Shown piece by piece: positions 1 through 11,147 of a stretch of 64,000 nt of DNA (position 1 is the stretch's first letter; the number at the start of each line of letters is the position of its first letter). The notes beneath the pieces are model-generated. The model was not told the origin of the DNA and made no database searches. It saw nothing but the letters and a program-made list of their open reading frames with translations. The stretch comes from Eudorina sp. 2006-703-Eu-15. Taxonomy: Eukaryota; Chlorophyta; Chlorophyceae; Chlamydomonadales; Volvocaceae. Where the stretch lies: assembly GCA_003117195.1 (NCBI GenBank), contig BDSI01000093.1, forward strand, positions 411,511 to 475,510. Reading direction: 5' to 3'. The translations under genes were made by a program, and so were the position numbers.

Positions 1-955
1 GACGCAGTGCTTGTCAGCCGAGCCGTGATGGGAGCTCCTGAAGGCGCCGGGTGGGTCCAAACCCACCAAGACAGCGCCCCGGGGTTGCAGCAGCTGGCTT
101 CCGGCGGGGGCCAACCCTCGCCGCAATAATCCGCAGCCTCTTGGCGGCATCAGCACTGACTGGCAAACAGCAGCAGAGGCGGTTCTGGACCACCCAGGGC
201 GTGCAGCGGGACTAGACTCGGAGGACACACTCCGTGCACGGTTCATAGAGCGGGTCGGGTGGCCGATAGGGGGGACAATGTGCATCAATCTGGTTAGTAA
301 GCTCACGGTGCGCCTCGCAACCCAGCCGCAGCAGCAGATGCACGAGACAACGGAACGACGGGCCCGTCTGCACGCAGCATATGAGAGGGAGGCCCGTCTG
401 CACGCAGCATATGAGAGGGAGGCCCGTCTGCACGCAGCATATGAGAGGGAGGCCCGTCTGCACGCAGCATATAAGAGGGAGACCCGAATGCAGCCGCCCA
501 TGCATGGAAGCGGAGACAGGCGTACCCGGGCCAATGACCCGGGCGCAGGTGTGGCTGGCGGAGGCGCCGCAAGGCGTACAACAATCTGTGTGGGACATCG
601 TCAGTCTATCAGCATTGGCAGCCATGGAACGCGGACTGAGGGCAGTGATCGGAGACGCAACCGTTCCCGGGTTGAAGTGGCGAAGGCGCGCGCTGTGCTA
701 GTGTTCTGGCAGCGTATCAGAGGGTTCGCGGACCTGGGGGCACCAAAGCGCAACTGGGAGGGAATGGGGCCGACCCACCCCATTCTGGCGGTTGTTACAG
801 GGACGTCTCCAATGTGCGCAACCGGGAGTTGCTTAGAAGTACCACGCCCGCAGAACTACCTTTCTGACAGCCAGCGCGGGCCGGCCCTGAACCAGCCGCA
901 AGAGGGGTATGAGACAGAGAAGGAAAGGGTAGAGCTGGGTACTTGCTTAACTTAG
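1..955 (+). mobile_element. Decayed retroelement-like coding remnant (uncertain)
   Basis: There is no intact gene. Two overlapping + frames carry protein-like stretches that would join only through a frameshift. The first, about 510-690, reads VWLAEAPQGVQQSVWDIV and continues into an Ala/Met/Arg-rich helix-like segment. The second, about 690-810, contains FWQRIRGFADLGAPKRNWEG followed by GPTHPILAV. This order resembles the tail that follows the reverse transcriptase in green-algal non-LTR retrotransposons, but that is recognition from memory, not a search. A 30-bp tandem repeat sits just upstream in the same frame as the second stretch. It could also be a fragment of a lineage-specific gene. 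Confidence 0.3.
361..480 (+). repeat. 30-bp tandem repeat, 4 copies
   Basis: Four consecutive 30-bp units run from 361 to 480. The first three are identical and the fourth differs by one base (G to A, turning the Glu codon to Lys). Because 30 is divisible by three, the + frame stays open and would encode the decapeptide ARLHAAYERE four times. The near-identity of the copies implies recent expansion. Confidence 0.95.
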
Positions 956-3900
956 CCGTGCTACAGGCCCGGGCGCCTCAAAACGATGTGCCTGGCGGGA
1001 ACCTCTGGAGGGGACGGCGGATTTTTGCACTGACAGGGGGCACATCTCGGAGCTGCTCATTAGGAACGGGTGCTGCAATGACTTGAGGTTGAACCGCGGG
1101 CTACGTCGCCCAGTTTTGCGCTTGGCGGGAATTCCCGGCGGGAGAGAATCAGGTACTGCAAGGATTTGAGGGAGGGCAGCCCACCGAGGTCCGCGAGGCA
1201 ACGGTGCTGCACGGGGCCCAGTTGTCGGAGACGAGAGGGCATGGCTGAGGCCCTTTTCCGTAGAGCCTCTGCCGTACATTTCTGTATGCGCGAGTGCTCT
1301 AGGTGGAGCAAGGGGTGATGTGGCCCCTCACGCCCTTCTCCTCCCCCCGCAAAGGGAGGAGAGTGCTTCGACGGTCTTTCCGTTTGGGCTGGGTTAGCCC
1401 GTGTTAGCCCTGGTTAGCAGCCCTTGGCCAGTGCCAGGCCTGGTCAGGTATGTAACAAGCGCTTCCCAATAATAATTACAGCTGTGAGACTCCTTCAGGC
1501 ATATGATGCGACGCTGAATCAGGATGGTGAGGACGATCATGACGATGATGATGATGTTCATAATGGATGGATGGATGGATGTTACAAGTGTTACAAGCTT
1601 CAACGAGCTCGGACGGTCCAAACGAACCCGAAGGCTCGTGAACCGCTAAAACAGCGCTGAACAGATTCAGAGGTAACTAAGAAGATGCTAAGATATTTCG
1701 ACACAGTACAGGACTACCCACAACAAAGCTAACAAGTCAATGGTGTATCAAAAAGAAAAGGCCATCATGATGCGTTTCAGCTATCTCGTACGGTTGTCGA
1801 GACGAACCAGGACGAACCAGAAGGCTCATAGATCACTGATCCAAAAAACACACAAATGATAATATGTCACCTGAATTATACCGATGTAAAACGATGGAAA
1901 AAGGAAAATACGACGTATTCTGAGAATCATGTTCCGCACGTGCGACGACGGCAACAGTAAAAATTACAATTGGAATATTAAATTGTAGTATTTCTCATAC
2001 AGTATGAATGCTCGTTCGCTTGCTGAGCAACAGAGGATAACGCGCATGCATATGCATTTACGGACATTCTCGTACCGTACTTTTCGCATTTCCATCGTTA
2101 GGGAAAAGCAAACAGTACTTGAATTACAAAATTATTATGTTTGATGCTTATGTCAGAAGATTACTGAGATGCTATTCTTGTAGGTGCCTGTTAGGACTTT
2201 CAGCCCGCACGCCTGCCCGGCAGCGACGCAGCGCAAGCTCTTCGTCAGCGAGAGCACGAGCCCAGTTCCGAAGTATTGCTAAAAACCGAACATCACAACT
2301 TCTTGCTTGTTGCGCGCTCGCCTGACCCCGACCATAAGGCGGCATTAGTTTTACTTTTCTCCGACTTGCGTTCGTGTTTGGCCTCGCGGAAGCTACGCGT
2401 CGGAAGTACGAAAACTACCGCAAGACGTCCATCGCATATCCGTTCTTCAATACCCAAGATACAAGATAAAACGTGCTGATTGTGCATGCTGGTGGAGCTC
2501 TGTCCCTCTTACCCGCTCTCATTGGTCAATTACTCCAGCCAGCGCCACGCCACGCCTCCTAAACACCCTGCTGTGGTACACACGGCCACGGATGTGGTGA
2601 TTGCGCTTGGTGACGAGAAGCAAAAGTGAGTTTGTCGGCTGATGTAATTTGAACATTACAAGGTGGACCCGAGTCCCGACCGGGTGTTCCAACGAGCCCA
2701 GATGGCTCGTGGGCGCCGCATCTCCCCTACCCTCCCCTACCAAGGACTGCGCACCCATCCTCCACGACCCGCGGGGAGAGGGGGGTTCATGCAGCCATAC
2801 CGGCCAACACACCATTGTCTCTCCTGGAAACCGCGCCAGACCCGCCGAATCACATAGTGAGGAGGCAGCCGGGACTCGAACCGGGCAGCCGAAACATCTT
2901 TTATGAACGGTGTGGCTCCTTCCGCAGAATACGCCCACCCCACAACACATCCGATTTGGAGAGCTGCCTGCGCGGCAAGGTTATTTACTAACAAACCTGC
3001 TTAGGCACGCCGTTCGACGATAAGGATTTCATGTTGCTATGAGCAGGTTGAGAGGTTGTTTGTGGATCGGGGCTGCCCTCATGTGGGTGCAGTACAGAAC
3101 ATAATCCCACCGCGCGCGCGGAGCCGCCGTTGATGTCATGCATGTGTCTGCTGCACCCACTGACCCGTCGTCCCACGTGTATGGGCGCGCTGTGGCATGG
3201 ACCCTTGCCCCCCTGGCGCGTTGGCTTACAGCTGGAGCGGCAGCTTCGCAACATCATTCCAACCCAACCCACCCATCATTAACGCACCAGCAGTAGAATA
3301 CAGACGCGCGTGTGCAGGCGCCATCGCGAATCTTGCTTCAGTCCTACATGGACATACACAAATGGACACCTGCTAGATTCCTAGATGTCGTCGCGTCACG
3401 CACCGTACATGCCTCCACCCCACCCACATGGATGAACATGTCACCTAATCACATTCCCTCATAAGCAAACACCCGCCAAGGAGGCAACGAGCTTGGCGCC
3501 TCCTTCACCTTTGACCGGTACACTCATCACAACTCAATTACGTGCCGATTAGCACCGGCCGAATAAAACACGGATCGATATGGCCGGCAAACCAGGCAAC
3601 ATCCCCATCAGCCACTTGGGCGCCGTCGAAGTTATCTGGGCCCGTTGGATCGCCCGGTCGGGGCTCAGGGTGCCTCCTTGACGGTTGCATCATCTCTTGT
3701 GATCACAGCGTCTGAAAATGCACTGCGCAAAAATAACCCTGCCAATTGGGGCTCCGTGCCCTGCCGCTTGAGCGCCAGCCCCGACAACCGCCGACATCGA
3801 TCAACCCAAGCCATAAAAAGCAAACACACTGGATACCGCCGCTTGTCACATCCGACCTGAGGGACATTTCCGCGAATGTCCTCGAACAGCTCCGACATGA

Positions 3901-4411
3901 CCACATCGCCACAACGTGAGAAAAATTTACTTCAAAAATTACCATGCGCGATGTCTCGTCTTGTGACGTCTCGTGCTATGACTTTGGCGGTATCGCCGTT
4001 AAAGAATGTCTTGCTTACCATAGTGTGCTCACAGTCCCGTGTGTGGACGCCAGAGCATTCTGTGCGGCACGGTATGTACGGTATGTACGACAACATCCGC
4101 ACGTGCAGCACGCACGCATGGTGCCTGATGCCATTGTTATGAATCATGCATGTTTCCCTTTCCCATTGCTTTGAACGCCTCGATAACAGCAAGAGAACCC
4201 TAGGATTCACGCGTAATGTTATCGCCACCATCCACCGCACCACGAGGTGCTCACCTGGCACCTGACTGCAGAAAGTGGCTCGACCCTGGATGGTACGCTT
4301 CACTTGCACGTGCTCCTCGGTGCCTAATCATGGGGGAAAATTCTCCCTGCCTGCAACTTGTAAAGCGTGTACAAATCTGCCGAAACCTACGCGACCTCTG
4401 CAAATAAAAGC
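956..4411. other. No gene recognised; AT-rich patch and repeat debris
   Basis: I find no conserved coding exon in this stretch. Positions about 1640-2160 are markedly AT-rich against a GC-rich background. A (GGAT)n run lies near 1564-1582. Open frames here are short, overlap one another and show no family features. A box B-like tRNA fragment lies at 2871-2882. Confidence 0.5.
2855..2900 (-). repeat. tRNA-like T-arm / Pol III box B fragment
   Basis: Read on the minus strand, 2871-2882 is GGTTCGAGTCCC, a perfect Pol III B box. It is flanked by a near-complete T stem (four of five pairs) and a CTGCCTC strand resembling the 3' half of an acceptor stem. No matching GAGGCAG 5' strand, D arm or anticodon arm lies upstream. 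It is therefore a 3' tRNA fragment or the head of a tRNA-derived SINE, not a tRNA gene. Confidence 0.35.
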
Positions 4412-4416
4412 TTACA
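4412..4416 (-). other. TGTAA polyadenylation signal of the ML-domain gene
   Basis: On the minus strand this is TGTAA, the usual volvocine poly(A) signal. It lies about 80 nt past the stop codon at 4497, a plausible distance. Confidence 0.5.
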
Positions 4417-4452
4417 CGTCCTTCATAATAGCGGCCTACGCGTCCTGCGTGG

Positions 4453-4538
4453 CTCAACCACCGCGGAGCAGTCTACGATTTCCGTCAAATGTCAGCTCAA
4501 CCACCGCGGAGCAGTCTACGATTTCCGTCAAATGTCAG
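4453..4538 (-). repeat. 43-bp perfect tandem duplication over the ML gene's stop codon
   Basis: Two identical 43-bp units occupy 4453-4495 and 4496-4538. On the minus strand each contains the codons for LTFDGNRRLLRGG plus the stop TGA. The stop in the upstream copy (4499-4497) ends the protein, so the second copy is a duplicated tail in the 3' UTR. Confidence 0.95.
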
Positions 4539-4863
4539 CACCAACAAAGTGTTTGTTCCGTAGAACCCGACGTAGCCCTCGTCCTCTTCCGCTAGCTCGA
4601 CGTCTGTGTCTTCCGCCATCCCAGTATCCGCGGAGATTCGGCTGTAGGCATTGTTGTTGTTGTTTCTGTTGTGGCGATCGCCAGTACTGGCTGCCGCGGC
4701 CGGCAGCGCTGCAGCCGACGTGGACAGAGAGGAGTCGGTGGAAGGCAGCACGAGACTGAAGTTGACGTTGACGCAGGCCAGCTCCTCGCCGCTCGTGCCG
4801 CGAGCGATGACCTGCAGCCCGTAGTCCCCCTGATGGGCCAGGCGAGGGGAGGAACGAGCGGAG

Positions 4864-4898
<35 letters not shown>

Positions 4899-5475
4899 GG
4901 AAGAGAGACAGCCGGCCACCGGTCACAGTGTGGTTTGGCGGATGGACGCACGGACAGTGGAGGCCCACATCGTAAGCGTGAGTTCTTACATACATGGCAT
5001 GTAGGAAGACGGGACCATCGCCTTACCGGTGGAGCGTCGGGCGCCAGCGCCTCCTCGAAGGACAGGGAGATGGGACCGGGGCGCAAGGGGCAAGCCACCT
5101 TGCTGCACAGGTCTGAGATCGAGCGATATAAAGGGAACCCAGCAAAGGAGACTACCATCTCAACTAAACCGCCTTGCATTTCGGAACCTGCAAGCAGTTC
5201 CCGGACGGTTTAGTAGTGAAGGGTTTCAAACATCCCGCGCTGATAAAACGCAAGGTGATGGACAAAATCAACTTACCAATATGTCCCAAAATGTCCAGTT
5301 TTGCCGCAGACCCAGTCGTTACAGGGTTCGGCAAAATGGTGACCGAGCTGAGCGTGATTACCGTAAGGTCTTTATCGCAGGAATTCCATGCCAATTCATC
5401 AGCAATTGCATGCTGATAACAAGCGATCAGCGCCGTAATCCAGAGAGCGCGCTGAAGTGCTGTTTCAGCATACAT
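4497..5475 (-). CDS. Secreted ML-domain (MD-2/NPC2-like) lipid-binding protein
   Basis: Three exons on the minus strand: 5475-5277, 5187-5027 and 4829-4497. All junctions are GT-AG and phases agree, giving 230 aa. Residues 1 to about 25 form a signal peptide with the hydrophobic core ALWITALIAC. The ML domain follows: WNSCDKDLTV near 30-39, VTILPNPVTTG, then DLCSKVACPLRPGP (about 92-105), and GDYGLQV to GEELACVNVNFSLV (about 121-147). The Cys positions (33, 94, 99, 139) match this lipid-recognition beta-sandwich, whose members bind sterols or phospholipids. The last ~80 residues are a Ser/Ala/Asn-rich tail outside the domain. An in-frame Met nine codons upstream (5502) is an alternative start, but 5475 gives a more normal signal peptide. 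The ligand cannot be told from sequence. The stop region is duplicated (4453-4538), and TGTAA follows at 4412. Confidence 0.8.
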
Positions 5476-5502
5476 AGTCAAACGCTGGGCTTTAGCGAGC
5501 AC

Positions 5503-6442
5503 GATTTTGAATCTTAATTTGCGTCTGAAAGGGTTTCCTAAAAGGGTTTCCTGAAAGGGTTTTCCCTTCTCAAGTATGTGCCACTGGACACCAGTCAGCT
5601 CGCTGTTCGGCCTTGTCAGTACAACAACTTGCAGTACCTAACCAGATGCACCGGCCCTTGTTTTTGAGAGCGCGCATATTTAAGATTAATAATATTTATT
5701 TAATGCCTTGAGGAGGCCTTCCGACTACGGCACACTTCAAGTTTACGGTGTCATCATGCGCCAAGTCCCAAGCCACGGTCTTAAGCAACTAAGGTGACCA
5801 TTTGGTAGCGATCACCCACTAAAGCAGTGCCGGTAAGTGCTTGCACAGTCAGTTGCTGATCCTGCCGTATTTCGTTGTCATTCTGGTTGTCATTCGACAG
5901 ACGCCATTTGTCCCGACGGTTTGTCTGACCTGCATTCATCGCCGTTGATATAAGGAATCAACTCATATATTCTATTGTTTCCAGTTCGGCGTGTCATGAG
6001 CCTTCTGGACCACAAAAACATAAAGCTTGCAACAAAAAAGTCAAAGCGCCAAACGACCATTTCTGACATTGCCTACATCTTGTCTGCAATGCTGACCGCC
6101 TCGATGGTTTCTTCTTAGCGTTCCGCGTATATGAGGTTATCAGACGTGAGGACCCGTCGGTGTTCGTCCCAAGCGGCCGTCGACTTTCAACCGAGGGGCA
6201 GTCACCCCCGTATTAGGGGAAACCCACTAAATCTGTTCAGAAGTGAACAGCGTACGCCAGTAGGACGATGAAAGCAAGTGAAGTTTATCCTCGGCAGTCA
6301 GAATTCATTAACCGCCAGGACAAACGCCACAATCACAGCCTGCGCGGTACGAACGAACGCAAGGATAAGGGCAATGTATGGATTGCAAAAGTACGATTGT
6401 AAACTTCGCAGGTGAGTCATACCTTCACATGAGTAAAAACAT
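5503..6442. other. Intergenic; AT-rich, no gene seen
   Basis: This is the upstream region of the minus-strand ML gene. It contains an AT-rich block at about 5675-5707 that could supply a TATA-like element, and further AT-rich sequence to about 6130. No conserved exon was found on either strand. Confidence 0.5.
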
Positions 6443-6538
6443 TTACGAGTGGACCCTGCGGGTCATCGGGAACAGCCGTGGCCTCCTCACCACCCACTGC
6501 AATCCGCGCAACCATGGCGCGCCGGACGGGCACCACAA
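6443..6538 (+). repeat. Left inverted repeat of the 6443-8021 element
   Basis: Imperfect ~100-bp arm that pairs with 7922-8021. The best-matching part is 6453-6502, where only a few mismatches occur; two small gaps appear further in. Confidence 0.75.
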
Positions 6539-7921
6539 GCGCCCCGAACAGCTCCGAAGCACACCACGCACGACGCACCCATTCTACCGGGGAGCCATCC
6601 CGAGCCGCTCCGTTGATGGGGATCAGCCACAGCCGCGGAGCAAGCCCGCGCAGGGGGAGTTAGCCACCAGGGCGCCCCGATCGGCGAATCGCCACAACGG
6701 CCAAGACGGGCTCCCGGGTCCCGCAGTGGCCCCTCGTCTGGAAGGCGACGGCAGCGTGCGAGCTACCGCCAGGGATCTGTCTGGATTGCCCCCCTTAGCC
6801 AAAGACAACCCAGCCCCAGCGGGCACTCTCCCAGGCGGGTTTTATTTCATGCATGCGTGGTCGGCACGTCACCCCCACCCCCCTTTGTCAGGCGGGTCAG
6901 GCGGTGCAGGAAGTACGCAGTTGGGTGCAGTCGGCAGAGTTCGTCGCAGCATGTCAGTCTCCCCGGTCCGCTTTGCTTTCGCTTGCGTTTCCTCCTTTGC
7001 CTTTCAGGCACCGGTGAGTATCATCGTTGGCAAGTAACTGTCGCGGGGCTGGGTGTGTCTGGGCTATTTTTCTTTTTGACCCCCCGGTCCTCCCCGGGGG
7101 CCACTGCCAGTGTCTCAGTCATCCTGCCCTGGGGTCATAGGGTCATGACACACCAGGCAGCCATCTCGAACCTTCAAACCGCCGACCACCCCTTTCCTCG
7201 GCATGCCCAGCACCGCCCGTATCCGTAGAGCCGGCTCACTAGCTGCAGCCCAAACGACGCCGTCCCACACGCGCTGCTGCAGCCCCGCCGGGGGGCCGAA
7301 ACTCGCTCCCGATGTACGTATTGCCCATCCCTGAGACCCTGACCTTGCGTCAATCTGCACGACCACTGGTGAAGCCACCGCGCAGCCCCAAGAGTGGCGT
7401 TGCCTCGGCGGCGCAGGCTGCACCGCGCAGCAGAAAACTCTTCCGGGTGATTCCCCCGCGCCCGCAGGGGCTCACGCCTGAGCCCCTCATGTGTGATGTC
7501 GCCGCAAGGGGGCCGGGTCCCATACACCGCAAAGCCGATGCCACGCGTCTCGCCCCTGCCGGACAACGCGCAGCTGCAGTGCCGTACCGTTGTCGTAGTA
7601 GGTTGGTCTTTGGTATTGCCCACGTTTTGCGAATCGTAATGGGCGGCGGTACTACGGGCTTTGTGGCAGACAGTAATGGCAGACGTGGTCGTGCGCGGGA
7701 CGTACGCCCGGGACAAAATTTCACATTTGCCCGCATTTTTGTGCATTTTGTGCTGCACAATCGGCTGCGTGCATGTTGCGCACAGCCCGGGGCAAAGTAC
7801 GGCAACCACACGCTCAGTCGGCTTACTTCACCTTCTTGAGGCTGGATCATCGAGTCCCTCCAAGACCGGGAACGATTGCTTCGGCAGAGCAACCGACAGC
7901 CGGATGCGCTTCGGTGCACTA

Positions 7922-8021
7922 GTGGCACCTGTCCGGTGCGCCAAAATGGCGCGGTTTCGTTGTTGCAGTGCGTGGTGAGGAGGCCACGGCTGTCACCGAT
8001 GACCCGCGGGGCCCGCTGTAA
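7922..8021 (-). repeat. Right inverted repeat of the 6443-8021 element
   Basis: Reverse-complement partner of 6443-6538. Read inward it starts TTACAGCGGGCCCCGCGGG. Confidence 0.75.
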
Positions 8022-9083
8022 CACCACTCATAAAACCGTATGACGCCGCCCACGTCGCCGTTTCTCTTTTCGGAACGCCGGAACATACACCGACCCTGGC
8101 CGATGCAGATCCCCTTACGGGAACCCGCTGCATCGTCGGGCAGGACTCCAGGCTTTGGGTCGTTCGCAATGCCCTCCAGCAGCTGGCTGATCGGTGGCCG
8201 GTGACGTTCCGCTGTCATGGGGGGGGGGGGGGGGGGTAAGGGCCATCGGTCGGTGGGTGTCTTGGGTGTCCCTCGACCTGACTGCCCCCTCGGGGAGAGC
8301 CGGCAGCGAGATGGGTGCATCCGAGGTACGACCGGCTGCGTTTGAGGTAGCTGGCACGCAGTAGATGGCCCGCAGGTGGAGGTCGCTTCCATCTCAAGCT
8401 TCCCCAAGGAGGGCCACACGGAGCCACATCCCCGACATTGCGTTGTACGGCTCGGCCCGTCCTTTCGCAAACAAGGATTGCCACAATATATTGAGCTTGG
8501 CCAGAAAAGCGGCGCAGGCTTCCATTTGCTCTGTGGACCGCATTTCACTCGCCTTCAGAGCGCCTGGGGACAACTTGCCACACACACCGAATCGTTTGCA
8601 ACTGGCAAGCACGATGTTGCGCTCTACTCTCTTGAATAATCAAGTACGCAAATGTTCACCAGGTGCGGAAGGTTGAATTCGACTGGGTTTGTGGATAGTG
8701 ATGCAAGGACCTTGCCGTCGCGTCTTGAATGGCGAGGCTTCATATTTGCACAACTGAATTGGTTAGGTGCTATGCAGTAAGATGGCTTTTTGGGGCAAAG
8801 TGCCCTTCCACGTGCGTGTGGGGAATGATACTGCAGACTGTCACACTCGATGGTCTGGCGACACGCGCTTTCATTGGTGCCGACTCGTTGTGGATAAGGA
8901 AGTCACGCACACGCAGTTCGTTATGCCCGCACAGCCCTAAACCCCCCACACTTCGCCTTACTAACCCACACACCTCCGTCGCCCGCACACCCCAACCACA
9001 CACCTGCGCGGCGCAATTTTCGCATCCGCGCACCTCACCCGTCGCGCACCAACACACAATTCACCCGTCCTCCCCCTCCTCAG
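8022..9083. other. Upstream region of the FKBP gene; first exon not located
   Basis: Contains a 19-nt G run (8219-8237) and C/A-rich sequence from about 8930 to 9080. An acceptor-like CCTCCTCAG ends at 9083, so the initiating exon of the FKBP gene (start codon and the beginning of the transit peptide) should lie in this stretch. I cannot place it with confidence. The in-frame ATG at 8729 is possible but gives an unlikely N-terminus. Confidence 0.4.
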
Positions 9084-11110
9084 GCGGCGCCGACCGCGCC
9101 CTTGCACCCGGCCGCGCCCTCACCGCCCCCCTCCCACGGCCTCATCGGCCGCTGCGGGTCCCTAGAGGCGCCCCGGAGTCGAAGCTGGACGTCATCACGG
9201 CGGACCCCGAGCAGGCCGGCCCCGCAGCCCCAACTGCCACTGCCGCCGCGGCTGCGCCCCGCGCCGCGGACGCGTCCCCCTCCGCCGCCGCCGCCCCGGC
9301 CGCGGCGACGGCCCCCGCGGAGCGCCCCGCGGACATCATCGCCGCAGCCAGCGGCCCCCGGGGCAAGAAGCGGCCATCCCGGCAGGCGGACTCCACAGAC
9401 GCGGTCGCCACCTTCCTGACCCGGCGATTCGGGTGGGGAGGGAGGGGGGGGGGGAAAGCGGTTCGCGGTTTTCGCGATGCCGTTGTCTTGACTGAAGGAT
9501 CGGGTGGGGAGGGGGGTTGGAAGCGATATATCTACTTATATAATTACTGCGTCCTACTTCGACGGCGACGTCGGTCAACCGGACAACTACAACGCAATCG
9601 GTGATTGTTACGCGATTTCGCTGTCTTTATTGACATTAAGGGGGGTTGGAAGCGATATTCAGCGCGTGTAGAGGCACTTAGGGTGGGTGGGTGGTTTGGA
9701 GAGAGCAAACCGGCGGGGATGGGGATGGGGGGGCGGGATGCCGCGGGCGAGAGGTGAGGCGGGGAGAGCAAGGCGCGCGTTGGCCGGGGGCAAAAACACC
9801 GTGCCATGCGGCCGACCCATGGATGCGGATTTCTTCACCCTGCGCCGGCTTCTTTGATGTCTTTCCCGACCTGCAGTGCCCAGCCTCCTGCTACTGCGCA
9901 CGCCGTGCATCTTTCTGGCCCCCAACCCAACCCCCCCCCCGATCGAAGCCGCGCTGGAAGCAGCGCAGTTTGAAAATGGCAATTGATTTCCTGCATCTCC
10001 CCCCCTGGATCGAACTGACTCCGATGGGACTGCACCCTCCTGGGTGTCCGTACCCCAATCTCCTCTTCTCCCCGGCCCTCCTCTGATTTCCCCTCCGGCC
10101 CTCCCCCTCTCCCCTCCCCTCCGCGCGCTCCCCCACATCCCGGTTCAAAACACACGCATGTACGACTTGTTTCGGCGCCAGGATTGCGGGTGGCCTGGCC
10201 TGGCTGGGGTTCCTGGCAATCGGAACGCTGGGGGAGCAGGTGAGGGGGGCCCTGCGTGGGGTCCTGGGCGGTCGGGGGTGGGTGGGTGGGTGGGTGGGTG
10301 GGTGGGTGGGAGGGTGGGTGGGTGGGTGGGTGGGGGAGGCCGGCTCCCGCGGGGTGGGGTCTGGAATGGAGGGGGCTCGGGGTCGGTGGTCGAGAGGATG
10401 GCGAGGGGGGAAGGGCGGAGGGGTGGGGGGGGCGGTTATGGGAAATTGGTGGATGAATTGGGGGTGGGGGCGGTAATGGGAAATTGGTGGACGTTTTGAT
10501 GGTGGGGGTTTGGGGGATGGGATGGCGGATCCGTGGCGGGTCGCTCAGCGCGTGCCTTGGGAGGGTGGTATGGTGGGGGGTTGGGCGGGGAAGGTGTGAA
10601 TGAGGTCGAGTGGGGTAGGGGGTGAAGTTGGGGCGGCGGGGGTGAAGGGGGAGGAGGGTCGCTGGGGGTTCTCAGATTGCCGGTTCCCGCCCCGCCGCGC
10701 CGCGCGCATTGCTTCCCCTGAACCCTTACTTTGATCCCTGGGCGGCCCCCCCTCCCCGCCGGTTCGCATTTCTCTTGATTCAATATAATCCCCGCCGGCC
10801 CCCCCCTCATGTCAACCAGTCAAAACCCTCGCAACCCCCTCCCCTCCGCCCTCCCCCCGTGCCCCCGACTCCGAAGGTCAAGACGCGGATGGAGGTGGCC
10901 AATGAGATCAACGGCACCAAGGACGTGGCGGACTCGCCGGAAGTGAGTGTACGGCAAAACACCGTGTATGTGTGTGGATGAGAGGGTGGGGGTTGGGCGG
11001 GGGTTGGGGTTGAGGGGGTAACTCGGTTGCGCACCCGGGTGTCAGCTGCGCGCCGCACCCTGGGGTCGGGGGACCCCAAGGTAAACCAGCGGCGCGGTCC
11101 GACTCGCCCA

Positions 11111-11147
<37 letters not shown>

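Larger units (their letters stand above)
6443..8021. mobile_element. Putative DNA transposon of ~1.58 kb with long terminal inverted repeats
   Basis: The two ends are inverted copies of about 100 bp: roughly 6443-6538 matches the reverse complement of roughly 8021-7922. Both begin TTAC followed by AG(T/C)GG(A/G)CCC and then GCGGGTCATCGG, and they share an uninterrupted GACAGCCGTGGCCTCCTCAC-type core with a few mismatches, then two small indels. I see no convincing target-site duplication. None of the internal frames looks like a transposase, so it is probably non-autonomous or decayed. Internal sequence near 7120-7215 is related to 47386-47490. A 19-G run lies at 8219-8237, just outside the right end. 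Confidence 0.6.

Noticed and set aside
2855..2900. tRNA gene
   Set aside because: A B box and most of a T stem are present, but no acceptor partner, D arm or anticodon arm can be drawn.
6443..8021. Identification as a named Volvox transposon of similar length
   Set aside because: Length alone is not evidence; I cannot verify the terminal sequences from memory.
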